Below are positions 52,535-60,719 of a stretch of DNA of 64,000 nucleotides, one piece after another. The translations under genes and the position numbers were made by a program. The stretch spans positions 62,001 through 126,000 of the forward strand of contig NZ_JAVFVS010000009.1 in NCBI RefSeq assembly GCF_030929605.1. The letters are read 5' to 3'. The stretch is from Flavobacterium sp. LHD-80 (GTDB taxonomy: Bacteria > Bacteroidota > Bacteroidia > Flavobacteriales > Flavobacteriaceae). Each line of letters begins with the position of its first letter. The first letter of the stretch is position 1. The notes beneath the pieces were generated by a model that was not told the DNA's origin, searched no databases, and worked only from the letters and a program-made list of their open reading frames with translations.

Positions 52535-54955
52535 ATGACTAACCGACCAAACCACTATAATACATTTCAATACTTTGCGCTTTTTGTTTTTTTTCAGATT
52601 TGTCTGAGCAGCAGTTTTGCTCAGGCAAAGCTGAATATTAACAATGATTGGCTTTATTTAGAAAACCACACTGCAAACCTCAACGAAGCTCAAAAAAATC
52701 AAAATTGGGTTTCCCTAAACTTACCACATACTTGGAATGCCGAAGATGCAACTGATTTATATCCGGGTTACAGACGCGATGCCAGCTGGTATCAAAAGAA
52801 ACTTACTATTTCACAAATCGATAAAAACAAAGTATATTCTTTGTACTTTGAAGGATCAAATGTTACGACAAAAGTATATGTAAACGGTAAAGAAGCCGGA
52901 AGTCATATTGGCGGTTACATTGGCTTTTCAATCGATGTTACAAACCTTATTAAAGAAGGAAATAACGACATTTTTGTTCGTGTTGATAATAGTTATGATA
53001 TCGAAATTATTCCGTCTCAAAAAAGTGATTTCTATATTTACGGAGGAATCACGCGCGATGTTTGGTTAGTTTCAAAATACAAAAATCATATTGACAATTT
53101 AAAAGTTTCAACACCTGAGGTTTCTGCAAAAAAAGCCTCAGTTCAGATTATTTCTTCAATTGTAAATTCAGATAATTCAAATGATTTATCGTTAACCGTA
53201 ACTTTAAAAAATCCGAAAGGGAAAAAAGTCGCGAGCAAAACCATTGCAGTTGCTGACAAAACTTCGACGATTACTTTTGAAAACATCAAAAACCCAGAAC
53301 TTTGGGATACTGAGAAACCAAATTTATATTCAATAACTGCTGTTTTATCAGAAAAAAAACAAATTAAAGACAGTACTTCTGAAAAAGTTGGTTTCAGATG
53401 GTTTGAGTTTAAGGATCATGGTCCGTTTTATTTGAATGGAAAACGCTTAATAATTCGTGGCACACATCGTCATGAAGAGCAAGCTGGAGTTGGCGCCGCC
53501 ATGACAAATGAACAACATTGGGCCGATATGAAATCGATAAAAGCGATGGGAGCAAATTTTGTTCGATTGGCACACTATCCGCAAGATCCTGAGATCTATA
53601 AAGCTTGCGACGAATTAGGTTTATTAGTTTGGGATGAATTGCCTTGGTGCCGTGGCGGTATAGGAAATGATGTTTGGAAAACGAACACCAAAAATATGCT
53701 TGAGGAAATCATCAATCAAAATTACAATCATCCGAGTATTATTATTTGGTCTTTAGGAAATGAAATAAACTGGCTTCCAGATTTTCCAGACGGCGATAAT
53801 GATAAAAAAACAAATGACTTTTTAACCGAATTAAATGATCTTGCCCATAAACTCGATCCGGCAAGAAAAACGGCTATCAGAAAATATTATGAAGGCTCGC
53901 ATATTGTTGATGTCTTCTCGCCTTCTATTTGGTCTGGCTGGTATTCAGGAAGTTACAAAAGCTACCAAAAAGCGATTGATGTTTATAAAAAAGAATACAA
54001 ACATTTCATTCACGCAGAATACGGTGGCGACAGTCATGTGGGTCGTCACAGCGAAAATCCGGTTACAGGCGAAAATGTTATAAAATCTGAAGGTTGGGAA
54101 GAAGCAATTGTTCAGACGAAAGTGGCAAACATCGCTCAAATTGGAGACTGGAGCGAAAATTATATCGTCGATTTATTTGACTGGCATTTGCATATATCCG
54201 AGAATGACCCATCTTTTGTGGGAAATATACAATGGGCATTTAAGGATTTTGCAACGCCATTACGTCCCGAAGATGATATTCCGTATATGAACCAAAAAGG
54301 GCTTACAGATCGAAACGGAAACCCAAAAGATGCCTATTATGTTTTTAAAAGTTATTGGGCAAAAGAACCTTTTACTTACATCGAGTCGCATACTTGGACA
54401 GAACGCCAAGGTCCTGAAAATACACCAAGAACAATCAGCGTTTTTAGTAATTGCGAAAAAGTAACTTTATTCCACGATGGAAAAGATCTAGGCGAAAAAC
54501 AAAGAAATATCGCTGTCTACCCTGCTTGTGGTTTAACATGGGATGTTAATTTCAAAAAAGGCGAAAATGTTTTGGTTGCTATCGGAAAAAACAAAGAGGG
54601 CAGAACGGTTTCTGATACTATAAAAGTCAACTATCGTTTTAATAAAAATGATGCAGCTTCTTCGTTGCAATTATCTGCCGAAAAACTAAAAAATGGCAAT
54701 TATTTGGTAACGGCTATCGCAATTGACAATCACAATTTACGCTGTCTGGATTATGAAGCAAGTGTTTATTTCCAATGTTTGAAAGGCGGAAAAACTTTAA
54801 AAAACCAAGGAACACCAACAGGAAGTGAATCGATCAAAATGGCCAACGGAAAAGCTTCTATTGAAGTTATTCCAGATGGATCAAATGAGCCTATTGAAAT
54901 GACGGCTTTGAATCAAAGTTTTAAGGGGGAATATTTGAAGATTCCCGTTAATTAG
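52535..54955 (+). CDS. GH2-family beta-glycosidase (beta-galactosidase or beta-glucuronidase type), secreted
   Basis: The 806-residue protein has a hydrophobic N-terminal signal (LFVFFQICLSSSFAQ). The three GH2 domains are visible: jelly roll (LNLPHTWNAEDA, SWYQKKLTI, YGGITRDVWL), Ig-like sandwich, and TIM barrel with FYLNGKRLIIRGTHRHEEQ, IIWSLGNEINW (acid/base Glu) and FIHAEYGGDSHVG (nucleophile Glu). GH2 enzymes release non-reducing-end beta-linked sugars. The substrate, galactose, glucuronate or mannose, cannot be decided by eye. Location after GH88 and near uronate genes favours a uronate-containing polysaccharide. Confidence 0.94.
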   Translation: MTNRPNHYNTFQYFALFVFFQICLSSSFAQAKLNINNDWLYLENHTANLNEAQKNQNWVSLNLPHTWNAEDATDLYPGYRRDASWYQKKLTISQIDKNKVYSLYFEGSNVTTKVYVNGKEAGSHIGGYIGFSIDVTNLIKEGNNDIFVRVDNSYDIEIIPSQKSDFYIYGGITRDVWLVSKYKNHIDNLKVSTPEVSAKKASVQIISSIVNSDNSNDLSLTVTLKNPKGKKVASKTIAVADKTSTITFENIKNPELWDTEKPNLYSITAVLSEKKQIKDSTSEKVGFRWFEFKDHGPFYLNGKRLIIRGTHRHEEQAGVGAAMTNEQHWADMKSIKAMGANFVRLAHYPQDPEIYKACDELGLLVWDELPWCRGGIGNDVWKTNTKNMLEEIINQNYNHPSIIIWSLGNEINWLPDFPDGDNDKKTNDFLTELNDLAHKLDPARKTAIRKYYEGSHIVDVFSPSIWSGWYSGSYKSYQKAIDVYKKEYKHFIHAEYGGDSHVGRHSENPVTGENVIKSEGWEEAIVQTKVANIAQIGDWSENYIVDLFDWHLHISENDPSFVGNIQWAFKDFATPLRPEDDIPYMNQKGLTDRNGNPKDAYYVFKSYWAKEPFTYIESHTWTERQGPENTPRTISVFSNCEKVTLFHDGKDLGEKQRNIAVYPACGLTWDVNFKKGENVLVAIGKNKEGRTVSDTIKVNYRFNKNDAASSLQLSAEKLKNGNYLVTAIAIDNHNLRCLDYEASVYFQCLKGGKTLKNQGTPTGSESIKMANGKASIEVIPDGSNEPIEMTALNQSFKGEYLKIPVN

Positions 54956-54976
54956 ATTTTTATTTTTTAGGTAACC

Positions 54977-55082
54977 TTTGTCACCCTGAGCGGAGTCGAA
55001 GGGCAACGAGAGACTCTACAAAGATTGGCGATTTTGATTGTAGAGCTTCGTGCTGCCCTTCGACTCCGCTCAGGGTGACAAA
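54977..55082. repeat. Intergenic palindrome, family C copy 4
   Basis: A perfect 29-bp inverted repeat (54977-55005 and 55054-55082) includes CACCCTGAGCGGAGTCGAAG. A second inner pair is CTCTACA and TGTAGAG. The loop has CAAAGATTGGCGATTTT, shared with copies 1 and 3. It lies 22 nt after the GH2 stop. Confidence 0.9.
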
Positions 55083-55229
55083 TTTGTATCTAAAATTAAT
55101 TTGTTCAATCTGTGCGAACCAGTAAAACTATAAAACCATTATCAATTCATTAACAAAAAACAAGCTGTAATTTCATGATTTTTCTTAATTATTAACTTAC
55201 TTTGTAGTTATTCTAAAAATTGTAATCCT

Positions 55230-55793
55230 ATGAAAAAATTATGTTTACTGGCAGTCGTTTTATTTGCTGCCCTTTCAGTTCAGGCGCAAGATGTGGTGAA
55301 ATTTTCTCCATTAGATGCTAGTCCGGTTGATATTTCTTATTTCCCAAACAGAGCGGTTAAATTCAAAAAAACAGATACTCCTAGTCCGGTTGTAAAAGTT
55401 GTTTACTCAAGACCTTCTGTAAAAGGACGTGTTATTTTTGGTGACATCGTAAAATTTGGTGAAGTTTGGAGAGTTGGTGCAAACGAAAATACTGAAATTA
55501 AATTCTATAAAGCAGTAACAATTGGCGGAAAAAATATTCCTGCAGGTTACTACAGCTTATTTGCAATTCCAGAAAAAGACAAATGGACCATCATTATCAA
55601 TAAAGAATTGGATTTATGGGGCGGATATGCTTATGACGAAAGCAAAGATGTTGTAAGAGTTTCAGTTCCTGTTAAACCAGTTTCTGATGTTATTGAAGCT
55701 TTATCTATTGCTTTTACAACTCAAGGTAATGTAGCGAATCTTGTTATTGGTTGGGATAAAACTACGGTTGAATTGCCTATTACGGTTAAATAA
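55230..55793 (+). CDS. DUF2911 family secreted protein
   Basis: The 187-residue protein has a signal peptide (LCLLAVVLFAALSVQAQ) and the DUF2911 pattern: VVKVVYSRPSVKGR, IFGDIVKFGEVWRVGANENT, IPAGYYSLFAIPEKDKWTII and INKELDLWGG. Proteins of this family are common in Bacteroidota and have no known function to me. It is a single-gene unit, followed by a clear terminator. Confidence 0.9.
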   Translation: MKKLCLLAVVLFAALSVQAQDVVKFSPLDASPVDISYFPNRAVKFKKTDTPSPVVKVVYSRPSVKGRVIFGDIVKFGEVWRVGANENTEIKFYKAVTIGGKNIPAGYYSLFAIPEKDKWTIIINKELDLWGGYAYDESKDVVRVSVPVKPVSDVIEALSIAFTTQGNVANLVIGWDKTTVELPITVK

Positions 55794-55813
55794 TTTAATT
55801 GTTTTTATAGATA

Positions 55814-55850
55814 TAAAAAAAGGAGACATTTTTCAATGTCTCTTTTTTTT
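55814..55850 (+). terminator. Rho-independent terminator
   Basis: GAGACATT-TTTC-AATGTCTC (55823-55842), preceded by an A-run and followed by a T-run, ends the DUF2911 transcript. The same stem, minus one base, recurs near 56535. Confidence 0.92.
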
Positions 55851-55962
55851 ATCTATATTTTTCGTAAAATATAATTATGACACTCCTTCCTATTTAGCAA
55901 GAAACGGGTTTTAAATAAAACGAACAAAATAGAAATTTGATCAAATTTAAAATAAATAAATT

Positions 55963-56442
55963 ATGAAAAATTTTAAGATTGTTCCGCTTTCAAAAGAATT
56001 TGCCAGTAAAATTCGCAATGCTAATACAGATAATTTCGGCAATCAAATATATGATCAATTAGCATCTGGAAAAGGTCCTTGCAGGGTTTCCCTAAAACCG
56101 TTTAATATTGGCAAAGATATTCGATTGGTTTTTGCTTACAGCCCATTCTCAAAAAACAATGCTTTTAATCAATCCGGACCAATATTTATTCATAAAAATG
56201 AGGTGGAAGAATATTCAGATATTTATAATTTTCCACCAGAAATAAAAGCTGATAAAGAAAATTTTCCTTTATCCCTAATTGGCTACAATAAAGAACAAAA
56301 AATGATTTTCACAAAATTGGTAGGTGATAATGATGTTGATCAGTTAATTTCTGAAATCTTTGAAAATGAAAACAATGTTGAATATCTTCATGCAAGAAAT
56401 TCAGAAGCTTGTTGCTTTATTTGTAAAATTGAAAGAGTATAA
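55963..56442 (+). CDS. DUF1203 family protein
   Basis: A 159-residue cytoplasmic protein fitting the DUF1203 family: GKGPCRVSLKPFNIGKD, FAYSPFSKNNAFNQSGPIFI with IHKNEVEEYSDI, and a C-terminal VEYLHARNSEACCFICKIER. The conserved Cys, His and Arg positions are present. The function of the family is not known to me. The gene stands alone between two near-identical terminators, so it is likely transcribed by itself. Confidence 0.85.
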   Translation: MKNFKIVPLSKEFASKIRNANTDNFGNQIYDQLASGKGPCRVSLKPFNIGKDIRLVFAYSPFSKNNAFNQSGPIFIHKNEVEEYSDIYNFPPEIKADKENFPLSLIGYNKEQKMIFTKLVGDNDVDQLISEIFENENNVEYLHARNSEACCFICKIERV

Positions 56443-56485
56443 TCGATGTCAATTGTGAAGTCATTAAACGATCATATCTGTGTCC

Positions 56486-56503
56486 CCACGGCTTAAACCG
56501 TGG
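56486..56503. repeat. REP-like hairpin
   Basis: CCACGG-CTTAAA-CCGTGG forms a 6-bp GC-rich stem in AT-rich surroundings, with GTCC before and ACTATAT after. It looks like a single short REP-type palindrome. No associated transposase is in the window. Confidence 0.5.
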
Positions 56504-56525
56504 ACTATATTGGAAAATAGGAATC

Positions 56526-56562
56526 AAAAAAAAAAAGACATTTTTCAATGTCTCTTTTTTTG
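56526..56562. terminator. Bidirectional terminator
   Basis: AAAAAAGACATT-TTTC-AATGTCTCTTTTTT forms a stem with A- and T-runs and ends transcripts of the DUF1203 gene (plus) and the molybdenum hydroxylase operon (minus). Core and loop are the same as in the terminator at 55814-55850. Confidence 0.9.
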
Positions 56563-56564
56563 TT

Positions 56565-58769
56565 CTAAACCTTCACAATTTCTATAATTTTATCCAATGT
56601 AATTGGTAAATCTCTAACTCGTTTTCCGGTCGCATTAAAAACAGCATTTGCAATTGCAGGAGCCATTCCTACCAAAGCAGTTTCACCAAGACCTTTAGTT
56701 CCCATTGGGTTGCTGATTGGGTCTTTTTTATTGACGAAAAAAACCTCTTGTTTTTCAATATCAGCATTTACTGGAACATGATAATCAGCGAAATTATTAT
56801 TGATTGGACGGCCAAAACGATGATCAATTTCCAACGCTTCCATCAATCCCATTCCGATTCCTCCTACTGCACCACCAAACATTTGTCCTGCTGATGTTTT
56901 TTGATTGATAACCGTTCCAATATCGGCACAGGAAACCACATGCGCCAATCTAATTTTCCCTAAATTCGGATTCACCAATACTTTTACAAAGTGAACTGAA
57001 AACGAATAAATCGAATATTTTTTTGCTTCTTCATTTCCTTTTGACTGATTTTCAACTTCCAGACCTTCTAATTTATTTGCATTCAATAAAGATGTTAATG
57101 CAATCGATTTTGAATTGTCTTTTTTAGAGGATATCAAACCATTTTCAAAACTCAAATCGGTAATTGGAGTTCCTTTAAAAATTGGATTTTCAGTAGCTAA
57201 TCCAAGAACTTTGCTAACCAACAAATTACAAGAATCATGAACCGCAGAACCAACTGACGAAGTCGTAGCCGATCCTCCTTGTGTTGGACCTTTTGGCAAT
57301 CCGCTTTTTCCCATTTCTATAATTACATTTTCTGCTGGCAAACCTGCAATTTCGGCACCAATTGCCGTCATCATAGTTGCAGTTCCTGGTCCCATGTCAT
57401 TTACACTACATTGCAGAACCAAATTTCCATCGGGCAAAAACTTTGCTTTTACTGAAGTTGGACTTCGGTAACAGCCAAAAGTTCCCGTTCCCATTCCGTA
57501 ACCCACAAGCCAGTTTCCTTCTTTAACAGAACCTGGTTCATTTTTACGGTTTTTCCAGCCGATTCGCTCCATTCCGCCTTCGTAACATTCTAAAAGATAT
57601 TTACTGCTCCAAGGTTTATTTTGTTCCAAATCTTTTTCGGCATAATTCAGCTTTCTGAATTCAATTGGATCCAGATTTAATTTATGCGCCATTTCGTCCA
57701 TTGCACATTCTAATGCAAAAGAACCCGTCGCTTCGCCCGGACCGCGCATCCAAATTGGCGTGCAAGTATCCAAAGGCACAATTCTATATCGAGTTGAAAC
57801 ATTGGAACAATCATAAATAAATCGGGACATATTTACGGTTCCTTCCATAAAATCTTCATAACTCGAAGTCATTGCAACCGCTTCGTGCGTCAAGCCAGTT
57901 AGTTTTCCTGCTTTTGTTGCGCCTAAACCCATTTTCTGAATGGTATAAGGTCTAAAACCAACATTCGTAAACATTTGTTCACGATGCAAAACTAATTTTA
58001 CCGGACGATTTAGTTTTTTTGCGCCAATTAATGCTGCAATTTCGTAAGGCCAAGTATGCAATCCCATTCCGAATGCGCCTCCTAGATATTCAGAAGTCAC
58101 CTCAACATCTGCTGGCGGAATTCCGAAAACTTCACCAACACTTCTTCTTGTACCTTCAACACCTTGACTTTTAGTATATAAAATAGGTTTATTTCCTTCC
58201 CATTTTGCAATAATATTAGCCAATTCCATTGGGTTATGAACTTCGGTCGGAATCGTATATTCTGCTTCTAAAACAACTTCAGCATTTTTATATCCGTCAT
58301 GTTCGCCACGATGGTAATCATTTCCTTTATCAGTTTCTACTTTTTTCTCTTTATCTGCCGCTTTTTTAAGTTCAGTCGAATGTTCTTCTTTTATATAATC
58401 GGCTTTAATTAAACTCGCGGCATATTGCATTCTTTCAAAAGTATCGGCAATAACCAAGGCAATTGGCTGATCATAATACAAAACCGAATCATCCTTAAAA
58501 ATCTGCAAAGGCTGACCAAAATTGTGCTTGTCTTTTGCTTTTTGATAGCCAGCAGGTTTATCAACATTTAAATGCGTAATCACCGCCAGAACTCCCGGCG
58601 CCCATTCTGCTTTTTTAGTGTCAATCGTTTTAATTTTTCCTTTCGCAATCGTACTTCCCACCAAACAGGCATAAACAACGCCCGCCGTTTTATATTCCGC
58701 TGAATACGTTGCCGAACCCGTTACTTTAGCAAATCCATCTACTCTATTTATATTACTTGTCTTGCTCAT
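56565..58769 (-). CDS. paoC: Molybdenum hydroxylase large subunit (xanthine dehydrogenase family, PaoC-like)
   Basis: The 734 residues match the molybdopterin-binding subunit: an aldehyde-oxidase a/b hammerhead-like N-terminal region (TSNINRVDGFAKVTGSATYS), then QGVEGTRRSVGEVFGIP, GGAFGMGLHTWPYEIAALIG, RPVKLVLHREQM, WMRGPGEATGSFALE, GTQGGSATTS-like PTQGGSATTSSVGSA, and GTKGLGETALVGMAPA holding the catalytic Glu. It binds the molybdenum cofactor and oxidises aldehydes or N-heterocycles. It is the third gene after the iron-sulfur and FAD subunits, as in E. coli PaoABC, which uses a cytosine-dinucleotide form of the cofactor. Substrate is not known. Confidence 0.93.
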   Translation of the reverse strand: MSKTSNINRVDGFAKVTGSATYSAEYKTAGVVYACLVGSTIAKGKIKTIDTKKAEWAPGVLAVITHLNVDKPAGYQKAKDKHNFGQPLQIFKDDSVLYYDQPIALVIADTFERMQYAASLIKADYIKEEHSTELKKAADKEKKVETDKGNDYHRGEHDGYKNAEVVLEAEYTIPTEVHNPMELANIIAKWEGNKPILYTKSQGVEGTRRSVGEVFGIPPADVEVTSEYLGGAFGMGLHTWPYEIAALIGAKKLNRPVKLVLHREQMFTNVGFRPYTIQKMGLGATKAGKLTGLTHEAVAMTSSYEDFMEGTVNMSRFIYDCSNVSTRYRIVPLDTCTPIWMRGPGEATGSFALECAMDEMAHKLNLDPIEFRKLNYAEKDLEQNKPWSSKYLLECYEGGMERIGWKNRKNEPGSVKEGNWLVGYGMGTGTFGCYRSPTSVKAKFLPDGNLVLQCSVNDMGPGTATMMTAIGAEIAGLPAENVIIEMGKSGLPKGPTQGGSATTSSVGSAVHDSCNLLVSKVLGLATENPIFKGTPITDLSFENGLISSKKDNSKSIALTSLLNANKLEGLEVENQSKGNEEAKKYSIYSFSVHFVKVLVNPNLGKIRLAHVVSCADIGTVINQKTSAGQMFGGAVGGIGMGLMEALEIDHRFGRPINNNFADYHVPVNADIEKQEVFFVNKKDPISNPMGTKGLGETALVGMAPAIANAVFNATGKRVRDLPITLDKIIEIVKV

Positions 58770-58776
58770 AATTCAA

Positions 58777-59757
58777 TTATTTAGATGATGCTATAGTTAA
58801 TGCTTCTACAATGGCGTTTGGTCCTAGAGTTAATTTAAAATCATTGTCTCCATAACTTTTCGCGCCTTTCATAGCCAAATTGGCAGCTTGTTTAAAAGTA
58901 CTTTCAGAAATTGTTTTTCCTTTCAAAAATTCTTCTGCTTCAGTCAATCTCCAAGGTTTGTGCGCCACACCGCCCATTGCAAGACGCGCATTCACAATTG
59001 TATTGTTTTGAATATCCAAAGCTGCGGCAACAGAAACCAATGCAAAAGCATAACTGCTTCGGTCACGTACTTTTAAATAATGAACATTTTTCGTGAAATT
59101 ATTATCCGGAATTTCAACAGAAGTAATCAATTCTTTATCCAGAAGTGTATTGTCTTTTTCTGGTGTATTTCCAGGCAGACGATGAAAATCTGTAAATTTA
59201 ATTTGTCTTTTTCCTTTTGGGCCTTCCACTAAAACTGTTGCGTCGAGTGCAGCGAGAGCCACGCACATATCGCTAGGATGAACTGCAATACAACTCTCTG
59301 AAGCACCAAAAATCGCGTGCATTCTGTTTGAACCGCCAATGGCGCCACAACCACTTTTAGGAACTCGCTTATTGCAAGGCATATCTGTATTATAAAAATA
59401 CGAACAACGCGTTTTTTGAAGCATATTACCACCAACTGTTGCCATATGTCTGATTTGCTGTGATGCACCAGCCGCTAAAGCCAATGCCAGCAAAGGATGT
59501 TTTTCTTTTATGGATGGATCTTCGGCAACTTGACTGTTTTTTGCCAAAGCACCAATAGAAACTTTTCCTGTTAGAAATTCTATTTTCTTTAAATCCAAGC
59601 CCGTGATGTCAACCAATTTATCTGGCGCAACCACATTCTTTTTCATTAAATCTACCAGATTTGTACCCCCGGCAATAAACATCGCTTCTTTTTCTTTACT
59701 GATATTTTTTACCGCCGAGCCAGATGACAATGCTCTTATAATTTGAAAGTTTTTCAT
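58777..59757 (-). CDS. paoB: FAD-binding subunit of molybdenum hydroxylase (PaoB-like)
   Basis: A 326-residue CO-dehydrogenase-flavoprotein-type subunit with FAD motifs MFIAGGTNLVDLMK and RHMATVGGNMLQKTR. Four extra cysteines, in TRCSYFYNTDMPCNKR, SGCGAIGG and SESCIAVHPSD, form the insertion that carries a [4Fe-4S] cluster in PaoB-type proteins. The C-terminal domain has RLAMGGVAHKPWRL. The start overlaps the upstream 2Fe-2S subunit stop by 4 nt and the stop is 7 nt before the large subunit, so translation is coupled. Confidence 0.93.
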   Translation of the reverse strand: MKNFQIIRALSSGSAVKNISKEKEAMFIAGGTNLVDLMKKNVVAPDKLVDITGLDLKKIEFLTGKVSIGALAKNSQVAEDPSIKEKHPLLALALAAGASQQIRHMATVGGNMLQKTRCSYFYNTDMPCNKRVPKSGCGAIGGSNRMHAIFGASESCIAVHPSDMCVALAALDATVLVEGPKGKRQIKFTDFHRLPGNTPEKDNTLLDKELITSVEIPDNNFTKNVHYLKVRDRSSYAFALVSVAAALDIQNNTIVNARLAMGGVAHKPWRLTEAEEFLKGKTISESTFKQAANLAMKGAKSYGDNDFKLTLGPNAIVEALTIASSK

Positions 59758-60392
59758 ATTTCCTTCCCTCCTTCTTTAACTTCGGTAATTGCATCGACTA
59801 TATTATGATAAGCACCGCATCTACAGATGTTTCCGCTCATATATTCTCTAATTTCTTCTCTGCTGTTGGCGTGGCCTTCTTTGATGCAGGCAATTCCCGA
59901 CATGATTTGTCCAGGAGTGCAATAACCGCATTGAAAACCATCATTTTTGATGAAGGCTTCCTGCATTGGGTGCAGTTTTTTTCCTTTCGAAAGTCCTTCG
60001 ATTGTCGTTACCTGAGCATTTTGCTGCATGGTAGCCAAAGTTAAGCAAGACAAAATACGGGTTCCGTTTACATGAACCGTACAGGCACCGCATTGTCCGT
60101 GATCACAGCCTTTTTTAGTTCCAGTAAGCTGTAATTGTTCTCTTAACAAATCCAATAAAGTCGTTCTTGGTTCGATATTAAGAGTGTGTTTTTTGCCATT
60201 TACTTCAATAGAAAGCGGTACTGTTTCTAAATACTCAGCTATTTTTTCGTCCCATTTATTCTCGGAAGCCATTACCAATGAAGGCGGTGCCAAAGCGAGA
60301 GCGGTAAAAAGTCCCGATTTTTTTATAAAGTCCCGACGAGAATTTGCATCTTCATTGGTTGCTTTATTCTGATTTGTTTTTTTAGAAGCCAT
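59754..60392 (-). CDS. paoA: 2Fe-2S subunit of molybdenum hydroxylase with Tat signal (PaoA-like)
   Basis: A 212-residue protein with a twin-arginine signal (NSRRDFIKKSGLFTALALAP), placing the complex in the periplasm. The plant-type 2Fe-2S site is CDHGQCGACTVHVNG with a later Cys in ILSCL, and the second cluster site is GFQCGYCTPGQI followed by GNICRCGAYHNI. It is the first gene of the three-gene operon, matching PaoA/YagT. A TAAATTTG box at 60437-60444 on the minus strand could be its promoter, with a leader of about 38 nt. Electrons from the Mo site would pass through these clusters to FAD. Confidence 0.95.
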   Translation of the reverse strand: MASKKTNQNKATNEDANSRRDFIKKSGLFTALALAPPSLVMASENKWDEKIAEYLETVPLSIEVNGKKHTLNIEPRTTLLDLLREQLQLTGTKKGCDHGQCGACTVHVNGTRILSCLTLATMQQNAQVTTIEGLSKGKKLHPMQEAFIKNDGFQCGYCTPGQIMSGIACIKEGHANSREEIREYMSGNICRCGAYHNIVDAITEVKEGGKEI

Positions 60393-60436
60393 TCAGTCTA
60401 TTTTTAAAATTAGGAAAAACACCTTTGTTATTCTAA

Positions 60437-60444
60437 CAAATTTA
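60437..60444 (-). promoter_or_regulatory. Candidate -7 box of the paoABC operon
   Basis: TAAATTTG on the minus strand fits TAnnTTTG. The -33 region has a possible TTTTTTG with shorter spacing (14 nt), so the element is only a candidate. It would give a leader of about 38 nt. Confidence 0.35.
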
Positions 60445-60520
60445 ACAATCTTAAAGAACAAAAAATTATAAAATTCAAACATTAGCTTTATTTAGAATAA
60501 TTACAATTTCGTAGTGTGAC

Positions 60521-60666
60521 TTAACCGCAAAGCACACAAAGTTTTTTTGATCATCGTTATCCTAAATAAACGCAAAGTTCGCAAAGCTGTAATTGATATA
60601 GCTTTGCGAACTTTGCGTTTATTTTAAACATCAATAAGAAAAAAACCTTGCGTACTTTGCGGTTAA
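60521..60666. repeat. Intergenic palindrome, family A copy 6
   Basis: Outer arms TTAACCGCAAAG (from 60521) and CTTTGCGGTTAA (to 60666) enclose a perfect 25-bp stem (60564-60588 / 60600-60624) containing CGCAAAGTTCGCAAAGCT. It fills most of the 327-bp gap between the divergent paoA and cysteine desulfurase genes; the rest holds only a candidate -7 box. Confidence 0.88.
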
Positions 60667-60719
60667 AAAACTGATACAGCAGGTTTATTTTTTTATTTTT
60701 ACAAGATTAACCCAAAAGT

